Shown one piece after another: positions 8,454-17,222 of a stretch of DNA of 64,000 nt. The notes beneath the pieces were generated by a model. That model did not search any database. It saw only the letters and a list, made by a program, of their open reading frames with translations, and was not told the origin of the DNA. The DNA is from JALYZC01 sp963725645 (GTDB taxonomy: Bacteria; Actinomycetota; Thermoleophilia; Solirubrobacterales; Solirubrobacteraceae). The stretch covers positions 682,001 to 746,000 of the forward strand of contig CAVRZD010000006.1 in the NCBI GenBank assembly GCA_963725645.1, in the 5' to 3' direction. Position 1 is the stretch's first letter. The number at the start of each line of letters is the position of its first letter. The translations under genes and the position numbers were made by a program.

Positions 8454-9718
8454 GCGCGTCCGCCGTCTGCATGTTCGTCCACAACCCCCTGCTGCACGAC
8501 GCGCGTGTCGAGCGCGAGGCGGCCGCCCTGGCGGGTGCCGGGTACGACGTGCGCGTGATCGCCGCCCGCGGTGCCGGCACGGCGCCCTTCGAGCGCCGCG
8601 ACGGCTTCGCGGTCGAGCGGGTGGACTCGGACCCGGCGCCCACCCGCGCGGTGCGCCGTGCGCTCAGCGCGCGCGGCCGCGGCGCCGACATCGGCGCCGT
8701 CGCGGCCCCGCTGCACGGCGGCTGTGCCGGCGCCCGGGGCGCGATCCAGCGCGTTGCCCTCCGCGCCCACCTGGCGGCCGAGCTGGCGCGCTACCTTCGC
8801 CGCGCCGCCGCGGCGGCCGCCGACAGGCCGGCGGACGTGTGGATCGCCCACGACCTCGACGCGCTGCCCGCGGCCCTCATGGCGCGCCGCCGCCACGGCG
8901 GCCGCGTGCTGTACGACTCGCACGAGCTGTTCGCGGAGCGGATCGCGGTGAGCCCCGCGGCCCGCCCGTTCTGGCGCGCGCTGGAGCGCCGGCTCGCTCC
9001 GCGCGCGGACGCGGTGATGACCGTGGGCGAGGGTGTCGCCGGCGAGCTGGCACGGCGCTACGGCATCCCGCGGCCCGCCGTGGTGCGCAACCTGTCCGCG
9101 GCGTCGCCGGCCGGCGCGGCCGAGTCGCCGCTGCGCGGCGCGCTCGGCCTCGATCCGGCCGCGCGCATCGCGCTCTACCTCGGCGGGCTGCAGGCCGGCC
9201 GCGGGCTCGAGCTGCTCGTGGACGCCGCCCGGCGGCTGGCGCCGGGGGACGTCGTCGTGCTGATGGGCCCCGGCCACCCCGCCTACGCGGCCGGCCTGCG
9301 CCGGCGGGCCGAGCGCGCCGGCGTGGCCGATCGGATCGTCCTCGCTCCCCCGGTCCCGACGGGCGAGGTCGTGCGGTGGGCGGCGGGCGCCGACGTCGGG
9401 CTCGCCCTGATCCAGAACGTGTCGCTGTCGTACTTCCTCTCGCTGCCCAACAAGCTGTTCGAGTACGTCGCGGCCGGCCTGCCCGTCGTCGCCAGCGACT
9501 TTCCGGATCTCCGCCGGGTGGTCGAGGAGCGCGGCCTGGGCACGGTGTGCCGTCCGGATGATCCCGACGCGATCGCGCGCGCGATCGCCTGGACGCTCGA
9601 CGACCCCGAGCGGCACGCGCGGCTGCGGGCGGCGGCGGGCGCGGCCGCCACCGAGCTGACATGGGAGCGCGAGTCGCGCGTCCTGGTCCAGCTCGTCGAC
9701 CGGCTTGCCGGCCGCTGA
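8450..9718 (+). CDS. Family 4 glycosyltransferase
   Basis: The start is the GTG at 8450, in a GTGA overlap with the flippase stop. The longer upstream open frame is a shadow. The 422-residue product begins SASAVCMFVHNPLLHDARVEREA, typical of GT4 enzymes whose donor-side loop reads HDARV. YDSHELFAER, YLGGLQAGRGLELLVDAA, and FLSLPNKLFEYVAAGLPVVASDFPDLR place it near WcaI/teichuronic-acid-type GT4 proteins. The gene ends one base before the convergent small gene at 9720, with no room for a terminator. Confidence 0.86.
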   Translation: MSASAVCMFVHNPLLHDARVEREAAALAGAGYDVRVIAARGAGTAPFERRDGFAVERVDSDPAPTRAVRRALSARGRGADIGAVAAPLHGGCAGARGAIQRVALRAHLAAELARYLRRAAAAAADRPADVWIAHDLDALPAALMARRRHGGRVLYDSHELFAERIAVSPAARPFWRALERRLAPRADAVMTVGEGVAGELARRYGIPRPAVVRNLSAASPAGAAESPLRGALGLDPAARIALYLGGLQAGRGLELLVDAARRLAPGDVVVLMGPGHPAYAAGLRRRAERAGVADRIVLAPPVPTGEVVRWAAGADVGLALIQNVSLSYFLSLPNKLFEYVAAGLPVVASDFPDLRRVVEERGLGTVCRPDDPDAIARAIAWTLDDPERHARLRAAAGAAATELTWERESRVLVQLVDRLAGR

Positions 9719-9719
9719 C

Positions 9720-9989
9720 TCAGACGTCGTCGCCGGTCGCCACGGCGTCCTCGGGCATCGCCAGCACGATGTGCTGGCGGCCCACCACGACGAACTCGCG
9801 CCGCTCGACCGCGCCGCTGCCGTCCAGCGGCGCGACGACGGCCTCCGTCAGGGCGATGAACTCCTTCTCGGCGTGGTTGAGGAAGTCCGACAGCCGGCTG
9901 CGAAAGCCGCCGGTCGGCATCGTGATGCTGCCGGTGATGCGGTGCCGGTCGGTCTCGATCAGCACCCGCTGCTGGCGGTTGTCCATCAC
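9720..9989 (-). CDS. Small conserved protein, DUF6812-like
   Basis: An 89-residue soluble protein starting at an ATG at 9989. The sequence RVLIETDRHRITGSITMP...FRSRLSDFLNHAEKEFIALTEA resembles a small actinobacterial family that I believe is DUF6812, but I am not certain of the accession. It has no signal peptide, membrane helix or cysteine. It lies 20 bases downstream of nothing on its own strand except the convergent glycosyltransferase, and is followed by the pilus ATPase stop at 10009, which is co-directional. A function in pilus or secretion biology would be guesswork. Confidence 0.72.
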   Translation of the reverse strand: MMDNRQQRVLIETDRHRITGSITMPTGGFRSRLSDFLNHAEKEFIALTEAVVAPLDGSGAVERREFVVVGRQHIVLAMPEDAVATGDDV

Positions 9990-10008
9990 GACAATCTAGC
10001 CACGACGA

Positions 10009-11715
10009 TCAGACGCCGGTGACCCGGGCGACCTCGGCCAGCGAGGTCTCGCCGTCCGCGACCTTTGCCAGCCCGTCCTCGCGCAGCGTCGTCATCCCCT
10101 GCTCGACTGCGACCGCGGCGATGCGGTCCGCCGAGGAGCGGTCCACGACCAGCGCGCGGATCTCATCGCTCAGGACCATGACCTCGAACAGCCCGATCCG
10201 TCCGCGGTAGCCGGTGCCGGCGCAGCGGTCGCAGCCGACCGACTCGTACGCGGTGACCGAGGACGAGTCCGCGCCGCCGTTCAGCGCCGCGGCCGGCACG
10301 GTGGTCTCGCGTCGGCATCCGACGCAGAGCCGCCGGGCCAGGCGCTGGGCGACGACGGCCTCGATCGACGACGCGACGAGGAAGGGCTCGACGCCCATCT
10401 CCATCAGGCGCGTCAGCGACGAGGGCGCGTCGTTGGTGTGAAGCGAGGAGAGCACGAGGTGCCCGGTGAGCGCGGCCTCGATGCCGATGAGCGCGCTCTC
10501 GGTGTCGCGGATCTCGCCGACCATGATCACGTCGGGATCGGCGCGCATCATCGAGCGCAGTCCGGTGGCGAAGGTGAGGCCGGTCCGCTCGTTGACCTGG
10601 ACCTGCTTGATCCCCTCGACCTGGTACTCGACCGGGTCCTCGATCGTGAGGATGCTCTTCTCGCGCGTGCGGATCTGCATCAGTGCCGCGTAGAGCGTGG
10701 TCGACTTGCCCGAGCCGGTCGGGCCGGTCGCGAGCACGGCGCCGTGCGAGCGGCCGAGCGCGCCCTGCAGGCGGGTGCGCGCGCCCTCGCGCAGGCCGAG
10801 CTCGTCGAGGCCCATCGGCACGGTGCCCTGGTCGAGGATCCGCAGCACGACGGACTCGCCGTGGACGAGCGGGAGCGAGACGACGCGAAGGTCCACCTGG
10901 CGCTCCTCGACCGTGAGCCCGATCCGCCCGTCCTGGGGCATGAACTTCTGCGCGATGTCGAGGTCCGCCATGACCTTCAGGCGCGAGACGACGCCGAGCG
11001 CGAGCTTCTTGGGCACGGTGGCCGAGTCCATCAGCACGCCGTCGATGCGGAAGCGGACGACCAGCCCCCCCTCCTCGGGCTCGAAGTGGATGTCGGACGC
11101 GCCCTGCTCGACGGCCTGGGCGACGAGCGAGTTGACGAGCTTGATGACCGGGGCGTCCTCGGCCGACTCGCGCAGCTCGGTGATCTCCTCGACCTCGACC
11201 TCCTCCTCGACCTCCTGGACCGCTTCGTCGAGCCGGCTGAGCTTGGAGATGAGCGCCGCGATCGCCTCGCTGGGGGCGACGGCCGGGCGCACGCTGTATC
11301 CGGTCAGCATCGCGATGTCGTCGATCGCGAGCACGTTGGCCGGGTCGGCGACCGCCACCAGCAGGGTCGTCTTGTCGATGTAGCCGATCGGGACGGCCTG
11401 CAGCCGCCTGGCGTTGGTGGACGTGACCAGGTTGGCGGCCGACATGTCGACCGAGTACTGCGAGAGGTCGACGTGCTCCATGCCGAAGCGGCGCGCGACG
11501 GCCTGGGCGAGCTGATCGGTGGTGATCGTCCCCTCCGACACCAGGATGTTGCCGGTCGGGCGCCCGGTCTCGCGGGCGATCGCGACGGCGCGCTCGACCT
11601 GGTCGTCGGTGGCGAAGCCGGCCTCGACGATGACCTCGCCGATCAGCTTTCCGGGGCGGGCGGGGACCACCGGCGCGTCCGGCGGTGGTGCGGGGGAGGC
11701 GGCGAGGTTCGACAT
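10009..11715 (-). CDS. pilB: PilB/GspE-type type IV pilus or type II secretion ATPase
   Basis: The start is the ATG at 11715 (568 residues, MSNLAASPAPPP); the longer open frame upstream is spurious. The MshEN/T2SE N-terminal domain lies at about 20-140, followed by an acidic linker (EVEEEVEVEEITE). The ATPase core has Walker A GPTGSGKST at 331-339, the Asp-rich box DPDVIMVGEIRD at 393-404 and the His box LSSLHTND. A tetracysteine zinc site is formed by C464, C467, C495 and C498. It powers pilin polymerisation as a hexamer at the inner membrane. It diverges from the prepilin gene at 11893 across 177 bases. The usual pilT, pilC, pilM and pilN partners are absent here, possibly removed at the 12.2 kb junction. 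Confidence 0.9.
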   Translation of the reverse strand: MSNLAASPAPPPDAPVVPARPGKLIGEVIVEAGFATDDQVERAVAIARETGRPTGNILVSEGTITTDQLAQAVARRFGMEHVDLSQYSVDMSAANLVTSTNARRLQAVPIGYIDKTTLLVAVADPANVLAIDDIAMLTGYSVRPAVAPSEAIAALISKLSRLDEAVQEVEEEVEVEEITELRESAEDAPVIKLVNSLVAQAVEQGASDIHFEPEEGGLVVRFRIDGVLMDSATVPKKLALGVVSRLKVMADLDIAQKFMPQDGRIGLTVEERQVDLRVVSLPLVHGESVVLRILDQGTVPMGLDELGLREGARTRLQGALGRSHGAVLATGPTGSGKSTTLYAALMQIRTREKSILTIEDPVEYQVEGIKQVQVNERTGLTFATGLRSMMRADPDVIMVGEIRDTESALIGIEAALTGHLVLSSLHTNDAPSSLTRLMEMGVEPFLVASSIEAVVAQRLARRLCVGCRRETTVPAAALNGGADSSSVTAYESVGCDRCAGTGYRGRIGLFEVMVLSDEIRALVVDRSSADRIAAVAVEQGMTTLREDGLAKVADGETSLAEVARVTGV

Positions 11716-11892
11716 GGGCCTTGGGAGGGGTGGGAGACGGAACGGCGACCGGCCGGCGAGCGCCCGATCGCTCCACATATCGGCAGCTTCCGGCGCGCGG
11801 GTGAGCCTGTGCATCACGTTTGGCCGCGAAGAATCGCTCCAATTACGTCGAATGGGGAGGTTGCCGCGGTCCGGGGCGCCGATATACGGGGT

Positions 11893-12315
11893 ATGCGCGA
11901 GCACGGCTTTACGCTGCTGGAGCTGCTCGTTGTGGTGCTGATCGTGGGCGTGCTCGCCGCGATCGCCCTGCCGACGTTCCTCGGTTCCGCCAGCCGGGGC
12001 CAGGACGGATCCGCCAAGTCCAATGCCCGCAACCTCGGCTCGCAGGTCGACGCGTGCTTCATGGGGGCGCAGACCTACAAGAGCTGCGACACCCAGGCCG
12101 AGATCAGCGCCGACGGCTCGGTCGGGATGCCGTGGGGCACCGCGTCGGGGCAGGTCACCGTCCGCACGTCGGCCGTCAGCACCTACACGATCCGCGCGGT
12201 CTCGAGGGGCGCGCGCCCGGATGCAGGACCCGGCGCCAGCGGTACGGGAAGTTGCGATTGGGGTCCACGCCACGCGCGTTCTTGCGCGTCCCCCGCCGCA
12301 GGCCGTCCGGGTTGA
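11893..12315 (+). pseudogene. Type IV prepilin, 3' end replaced at a deletion junction
   Basis: The product starts MREHGFTLLELLVVVLIVGV, a class III signal peptide. Prepilin peptidase would cut after Gly5, leaving Phe+1 and Glu+5, and the next 20 residues form the assembly helix. CFMGAQTYKSCDTQ provides the usual disulfide cysteines. Normal pilin-like sequence continues to STYTIRAVSRG (near base 12207). The remaining residues to the stop at 12315 are Gly/Pro/Arg-rich and are the antisense of a truncated carboxypeptidase gene. A normal prepilin would read on with a phrase like YTI-x-A-x-SKSGNTF. The gene therefore looks cut and fused. Confidence 0.8.
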
Positions 12316-12577
12316 TCGTGTCGATGATCCACAGGTCCACGCCGTTGATGCCCGAACGGTCCTCGAGCGCCTTGGCCACGACCCAGCTGTAGGGCTCGTC
12401 GCCGTGGGTGTTGCCGACGATCAGCGCCTTGCGTGGGCTGCTGGGGTCGCCGACGCGCACCGCCGTGATGCTGCGACCCTCGAGCGAATGCCCGATCGGG
12501 ATGGGCGCTGAGGCCCCCGGCGCCGGAGCGGCGAGGACGAGGGCGGCGAGGAGCGCGAGCGCCGCGGCACGATGCAT
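12176..12577 (-). pseudogene. M14 zinc carboxypeptidase, N-terminal fragment
   Basis: The ATG at 12577 opens a signal peptide (MHRAAALALLAALVLAAPAPGASA). The mature part has GHSLEGRSITAVRVG, then NTHGDEP carrying the first zinc ligands His and Glu. DTINPDGLRRGTRKNARGVDPNRNFPYRWR includes the conserved Asn-Pro-Asp-Gly and the substrate-binding Arg in PNRNFP. Real M14 enzymes continue for about 150 more residues, with the third zinc His and the catalytic Glu, but similarity ends at about base 12215 and the frame closes at 12176 in out-of-register sequence. The fragment cannot be an active peptidase. It meets the prepilin gene 3' end to 3' end. Confidence 0.82.
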
Positions 12578-12616
12578 GCGGGCGACGGTAGCGGGCTGGT
12601 GTGAGAATGGGCGCCG

Positions 12617-13582
12617 ATGACCGCGGCCCCGGTCGAGCTCCCCGACGGCGTCCGCGTCGGCCACCACACCGATCGCGAGCGGTGGACGGGCTGCACCGTG
12701 ATCCTGCCGCCGGCCGACACCGTGGCGTCGTGCGAGGTGCGCGGCGGCGGGCCGGGAACGCGGGAGACCGATCTGCTCTCGCCCGCGTCCAACGCAGCCG
12801 GGGTACACGCGCTGCTGCTCACCGGTGGCAGCGCGCTGGGTCTGTCCGCGGCGGCGGGCGTCATGCGCTGGCTGGGGGAGCGCGACATCGGGGCGCCCAC
12901 GCCCGTCGCCAACGTGCCGCTGGTCCCGGCCGCCGTGGTGTACGACCTCTACCTCGGGCGCCCGGAGCCCCCCGAGCCAGACGACGCCTACGCCGCGTGC
13001 GACGCGGCAGCCCCGGATTTCGAGCGCGGCAGCGTCGGCGGCGGCACGGGCTGCACCGTGGGCAAGCTCCTCGGTCCCGAGGCCTGGACCAAGGGCGGCG
13101 TCGGAGCCGCGAGCGTACGGCTCGGCGACGCGGTGATCGCGGCCATCGCGGTCGCCAATCCGTTCGGCGAGGTGGTGGCGGAAGACGGCGCGGTCGTCGC
13201 CGGCGCCTGGCGCGATGGCGCCTACGTGCGCACGAGCGCCCTGCTGGCCGAGGGCGTCGGCGCGCCCCTGCCGCTGGAGTCCACGACCCTCGTCGCCGTC
13301 CTCACTGACGCGGCGCTGACCAAGACGCAGGCCTGGCTGGTGGCGCGCGCCGCCACCGGAGGGGTCTCGCGCGCCGTCCAGCCCAGCGCCACCGCAGTCG
13401 ACGGCGACGTCGTCTACGTGATGGCCACCGGGCGGGTGCCGGCCGAGCCGTTTGCGGTCTCCGCCCTGGCTGCGGACGTCACGGCCGCCGCCATCCGCGA
13501 TGCCGTCGCGCAGGCGACCGACGTGCCCGGCTGCCCGGCGGCGGTCAGTCGACGAGCCGGCGCTCGACCGCCCAGCGGCTGA
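12617..13582 (+). CDS. P1 family peptidase (DmpA/NylC-like N-terminal nucleophile hydrolase)
   Basis: A 321-residue protein of the family that includes aminopeptidase DmpA and nylon hydrolase NylC. GVRVGHHTDRERWTGCTVIL is the conserved start, LLTGGSALGLSAAAGV and GSVGGGTGCTVGKLLG are the glycine-rich core motifs, and ESTTLVAVLTDAALTKTQ (about 221-238) matches the autocleavage region. By family alignment one of the Thr at 223-224 would become the N-terminal nucleophile. It should cleave amide or peptide bonds in the cytoplasm, with unknown substrate. It starts 39 bases from the divergent carboxypeptidase start and overlaps the convergent response-regulator stop by 38 bases. Confidence 0.88.
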   Translation: MTAAPVELPDGVRVGHHTDRERWTGCTVILPPADTVASCEVRGGGPGTRETDLLSPASNAAGVHALLLTGGSALGLSAAAGVMRWLGERDIGAPTPVANVPLVPAAVVYDLYLGRPEPPEPDDAYAACDAAAPDFERGSVGGGTGCTVGKLLGPEAWTKGGVGAASVRLGDAVIAAIAVANPFGEVVAEDGAVVAGAWRDGAYVRTSALLAEGVGAPLPLESTTLVAVLTDAALTKTQAWLVARAATGGVSRAVQPSATAVDGDVVYVMATGRVPAEPFAVSALAADVTAAAIRDAVAQATDVPGCPAAVSRRAGARPPSG

Positions 13583-14193
13583 GCTGGTGGCGGTTGGAGA
13601 GCTGGAGCTTGCGCAGCACCGCGCTGACGTGCGCCTCGACCGTCTTGGCCGAGATCCCGAGCTCGAGCGCGATCTCCTTGTAGAGGTAGCCGCGGGCGAT
13701 GAGCTGCAGCACCTCGCGCTCGCGCGCGGTCAGCTGGTCGAGCTCGGGGTCGACCTCGGTCCGGCGCGAAGTCCCCGGCAAAGGCGTCGAGGACGAAGCC
13801 GGCGAGCCGCGGGGAGAACACCGCGTCGCCGTCGCGCACGCGGGCCACGGCGTGCGCGAGGTCGGGTCCCGAGATCGTCTTCGTCACGTAGCCGCGCGCG
13901 CCGGCGCGGATCACCGCGATCACGTCCTCCGGCGCGTCGGACACCGACAGGGCCAGGAATCGCTGCGCGGGCCGGCGTGCGAGCACGCGCCGTATGACCT
14001 CGACGCCGCCGCCGCCCGGCATGTGAACGTCGAGCAGGACGACGTCGGGCTCGGCGTCGACGATCGCGGTCTCGGCCGCCTCCACGCTGCCGGCCTCCCC
14101 GCGGACCTCGACGCGGCCGTCGAGCTCGGCTCGCACGCCGGCGCGGAAGAGATCGTGGTCGTCCACGATCACGACGCTCGGCGGCGCCGTCAT
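13545..14193 (-). pseudogene. NarL/LuxR-type response regulator, frameshifted
   Basis: The receiver domain starts at the ATG at 14193 (MTAPPSVVIVDDHDLFRAG), with D11-D12, phospho-acceptor D55 (LLDVHMPG) and K105 (VTKT). It reads to LDAFAGDFAP near 13765. The LuxR helix-turn-helix (LTAREREVLQLIARGYLYKEIALELGISAKTVEAHVSAVLRKL) is in another frame ending at 13545. Dropping one G near 13760-13763 joins the halves as DFAPTEVDPELDQLTARE, so one extra base seems to be present. The ATG overlaps the kinase stop (ATGA). Intact, it would be the regulator of the LiaFSR-like module. A single sequencing error is the simplest explanation. Confidence 0.85.
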
Positions 14194-15420
14194 CACTTGC
14201 GCTCCAGCGTCAGCTCGACCTCCGTGCCGCGGCCGGGGGCGGCCCGGATCGCGGCGCGGCCGCCGTGCCGTTCCATGCGCCCGACGATCGACTCGCGCAC
14301 GCCGCGTCGGTCCGCGGGAGCCGCGTCCGGGTCGAACCCCGGGCCCCGGTCGCGCACGAAGACCGCAAGGCGCTCGCCGTCGGCCTCGGCGTAGAGGGAG
14401 ACCGGGCCGGCGTCCCCGGCGAACTTGGCGGCGTTCACGAGCGCCTCGCGCGCGGCGGCGGCCAGCGCGCGCGTGTGGTCGTCGAGCGGCGCGTCGCCGA
14501 CCGTGACGACGTCGACGCTGACGCCGTGGGCGGCCTCGACCTCCTCGGCGGCCGCCGCCAGCGCGCCGGCCAGGCTCTCGTCCGCGCCCGGTGCGTCGCG
14601 GTCCTGGAGCCACGCGCGCAGCTCGCGCTCCTGTCGCCGCGCCAGCGTCGCGACGGCGCGCGGATCGTCGGCCTGGCGCTGGACCAGCGCCAGGGTCTGC
14701 AGCACCGAGTCGTGGAGGTGGGCCGCCACCTCGGTGCGCTCCTGCGAGCGGATGCGCGCGGCGCGCTCGGCGCTGAGGCTGCGGACGAGGCGCCACCAGA
14801 ACGGGGCGAGGATGAGCGCGACGGCGGCGACCACCACGAGCACGGTCAGCGCGAGATCGCCGAGGCCGGCCAGCAACCCGTTGGCGTACAGGAAGAGCAG
14901 CGCCGCGCCGACGATCAGCGCGACGCCGAAGCCGCCGCGGTAGGCGCCCTGGAGCGCGCGGCGCCGCTCGGTCGCAGCCGGACGCGGTCGCCTCGGACGC
15001 CGGCGCCGGCTCGTCGGCGCGCGGGCCGGCGAGCCGCCAGGCGAGCGCCACGCCCGCCGCCGCGAGCACCACCGGCCAGACGATCGCGTCGGAGAACCAC
15101 AGGCCGAGCTGACGCAGCACGAGGAGGCCGCTGAGCGTCAGCAGGGCGACGCCCGCGGCGGTCCGCCAGCTGCCCGGGGCGTGCCGGCGCAGCCCACGGA
15201 GCGGCGCGCGGCGGGCGCCGGCCACGGGCAGGAGCAGCCACAGCACGCCGTAGACCACCACGCCGACCCCGCCGGCCGCGGTGGCGGCCACGAACGCCGC
15301 GCGGAGCAGCAGCGGATCGACGCCGAGCCGCTCCGCCAGGCCCGCGCACACGCCGGCGACGAGCCCGTGCTCGGGATCGCGCCACAGCGAGCGGTAGGCC
15401 GGTGCTGCCATCGGCTGCAT
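14193..15420 (-). pseudogene. PspC-domain histidine kinase (LiaS/NreB-like), frameshifted
   Basis: From the ATG at 15420 (or 15411) the product has a PspC domain (RSLWRDPEHGLVAGVCAGLAERLGVDPLLLR) and three or four membrane helices, reading to about ADEPAPASEATASG near 14985. In another frame the protein resumes as RALQGAYRGGFGVALIVGAALLFLYANGLLAG. Then come the HisKA_3 helix with phospho-His (TEVAAHLHDSVLQTLAL) and the ATPase domain (REALVNAAKFAG; VRDRGPGFDP), ending at 14193. Removing one base around 14975-14990 restores a continuous frame. The family senses envelope stress in the membrane. The stop overlaps the response-regulator start. Confidence 0.85.
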
Positions 15421-15428
15421 GGTGACGC

Positions 15429-15623
15429 TCAGCGGCGTCGTTGTGCCAGCCCGCCGGCGAGCAGGTAGGCGCCCACCGCCGCGAACAGGGCCGGCCCCAG
15501 CCAGCCGAAGCTCAGCCGCAGCGCGCCCACGCTGTCGAGCAGCAGCAGGACGCCCACGCCGATCGCGGCCAGGCCGCCGACCAGCGTGGGCACGTCCAGC
15601 CGCGGGGGGCGCGACGGCGTCAC
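15429..15623 (-). CDS. Small two-helix membrane protein, LiaI/LiaF-like transmembrane domain
   Basis: I choose the GTG at 15623 because it overlaps the PspC protein stop as GTGA; an ATG at 15644 is the alternative. The 64 residues contain two hydrophobic helices: TLVGGLAAIGVGVLLLLDSVG and FGWLGPALFAAVGAYLLAGGL. The LLLLDSVG...WLGPALF pattern resembles the LiaI-LiaF-like region (DUF5668). It sits between the PspC/LiaF-like protein and the PspC kinase, so it probably belongs to the envelope-stress sensing complex, which is an inference from context. Confidence 0.72.
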   Translation of the reverse strand: MTPSRPPRLDVPTLVGGLAAIGVGVLLLLDSVGALRLSFGWLGPALFAAVGAYLLAGGLAQRRR

Positions 15624-16615
15624 CCGGCGGCCGCCCGGTTGCATGCCGCATTGTCCAATGGGCGGTTGTCGTCGGAGTGGAACCGCCCGTCGTGACGGTC
15701 GTCGAACCGGGCGTCCTCGGGCCGGTGCACCACCTCCAGCGCCCCCATCCCGACCTTGGCGCGCAGCGCGACCCGCGGCGCCGTGCTGCGCGCGCCCGTC
15801 AGGTCGCGGGTCACGTCGAGGCCGCCCTCGTTGTCGCCGAGCACGTCCACGTACCCGGCGCCGACCTTCGTGTCGGACTGGACGCACACCTGGGGCGGGA
15901 CGATGATGGTCGCCACGCCCATGCCGACCTTGATCGGCAGGCGGGTCGTCGTTCCCGGCGCGAACGACAGGTCGCGCAGGTCCACCCGGAGGCGGCCGGC
16001 GCTGACCTTGTAGCCGTGCGCGGGTAACGCCGACAGCGCGGTCGGGCGGTAGTGCTTGTCGCCGAAGCCGCCCTCGAAGCGAACGTCCGCGGCCGCGACG
16101 AACCCCGCGGGGGCCGCGATCACGAGCGCCGGGACGAGCAGCCATGCCGCCCGCCGGCGCCCGGTCAGCGCGCCCGCCACGGCGCCGACGCCGACGGCGA
16201 TCACGACCGCGGCCACCCAGGCGCCGCCGCCGGAGGCAGTCGCCCACACGGCGCCCGCCACCAGGACGAGCGCCAGCGCGATGCCGCCCACGATCGCGGC
16301 GACGATCGCTGCCACGCGGCCGGCCTGGATCCGACCGTCGGCTCCGCCGAGCAGCCGCCGGATCGGCGAGGGCCCGGTCGGCTGGCCGGCCCCGTCGTCG
16401 GTCGCGACGAAGATCCACAGCGCGGCGTAGACGAAGAGGGACGCGCCGCCGGCGAACAGGAGCGCCACCGCGCCGACCCGGATGAGCACCGGGTCGACGT
16501 TGAAGTAGCGCCCGAGCCCGCCGCACACGCCCGCGATGAAGCGCTCGTCGCGGCTGCGCAGGAAGCGGCGCGGACGTGGCACGCGCTGCGTCGTATGTTC
16601 GGATTGCTCGGTCAT
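15620..16615 (-). CDS. PspC-domain protein with LiaF-like C-terminal domain
   Basis: The start at 16615 is supported by GAGGAG seven bases upstream; an upstream ATG at 16660 lacks this. Residues 15-75 form a PspC domain (RSRDERFIAGVCGGLGRYFNVDPVLIRVG). About four more membrane helices follow. The C-terminal beta-rich part (RVDLRDLSFAPGTTTRLPIKVGMGVATIIVPPQVCVQ...KVGAGYVDV) resembles the LiaF C-terminal domain, with repeated KVGMG/KVGAG phrases. In LiaFSR systems such a protein restrains the kinase until the envelope is stressed. It is the first gene of a four-gene operon of overlapping or closely spaced genes reading down to the regulator at 13545. Confidence 0.85.
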   Translation of the reverse strand: MTEQSEHTTQRVPRPRRFLRSRDERFIAGVCGGLGRYFNVDPVLIRVGAVALLFAGGASLFVYAALWIFVATDDGAGQPTGPSPIRRLLGGADGRIQAGRVAAIVAAIVGGIALALVLVAGAVWATASGGGAWVAAVVIAVGVGAVAGALTGRRRAAWLLVPALVIAAPAGFVAAADVRFEGGFGDKHYRPTALSALPAHGYKVSAGRLRVDLRDLSFAPGTTTRLPIKVGMGVATIIVPPQVCVQSDTKVGAGYVDVLGDNEGGLDVTRDLTGARSTAPRVALRAKVGMGALEVVHRPEDARFDDRHDGRFHSDDNRPLDNAACNRAAAG

Positions 16616-16714
16616 CGGGTGCTCCTCTGGTTCGAGTATCGCTTGCGACCAGAGGATCACCCGGCGCGGGGCTCTTGCCTATTGGGGATGACCCTGAGCC
16701 ATCCCCGACCCGTC

Positions 16715-17104
16715 CTAGGTGACCAGCTTCGCCTTCATGCGCTCGTACTCCGCGTCCGAGATCGCGCCCTTGTCCTTGAGGTCGGACAGCTTGTGCAGCT
16801 CGTCGACCGGGGACGACCCGGCGGTCTCGCGAACGTACTGGTCGAAGTGCTTGCGGGCCTCGGCCTGCTCCTTGATGGCGCGGTCGCGCATCCCGTGGCC
16901 GCGGGCGATCAGGTAGACCAGCGCGGCGAGCAACGGGACGAGGACGAGGAACAGGACCCAGACGGCCTTCCACCATCCCGACAGCTCGTGGTCGCGGAAG
17001 AGATCGGACAGGATCACGATCAGGATCCAGATCCAGATCACGAAGAAGAAGATCTCGATGACGGTCAGAAATGCATCGCCCAGCGTGAAGTCGGCAATGA
17101 CCAT
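16715..17104 (-). CDS. SHOCT-domain membrane protein with PLDc_N-like helices
   Basis: From the ATG at 17104, 129 residues. Helices at about 12-38 (FLTVIEIFFFVIWIWILIVI) and 45-68 (WWKAVWVLFLVLVPLLAALVYLI) match the N-terminal domain of cardiolipin-synthase-like proteins. The C-terminal 30 residues (DELHKLSDLKDKGAISDAEYERMKAKLV) are a SHOCT motif, a short helical oligomerisation element. Together these are common in small actinobacterial envelope proteins. The upstream stretch GAGAGG gives a plausible ribosome site. It precedes the PspC operon by about 100 bases on the same strand. Function is unknown. Confidence 0.82.
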   Translation of the reverse strand: MVIADFTLGDAFLTVIEIFFFVIWIWILIVILSDLFRDHELSGWWKAVWVLFLVLVPLLAALVYLIARGHGMRDRAIKEQAEARKHFDQYVRETAGSSPVDELHKLSDLKDKGAISDAEYERMKAKLVT

Positions 17105-17222
17105 GAGAAAGGCCTCTCGGGTTCGGGGTGTCGAGCGTTCGCCGGAGGGCGGCGGAGCCGTCTTCACCGTAACGCGTGCGCGGCACGCGCGGCAAGGCCT
17201 CCGGCACGCGTAAGCTCGGCGC

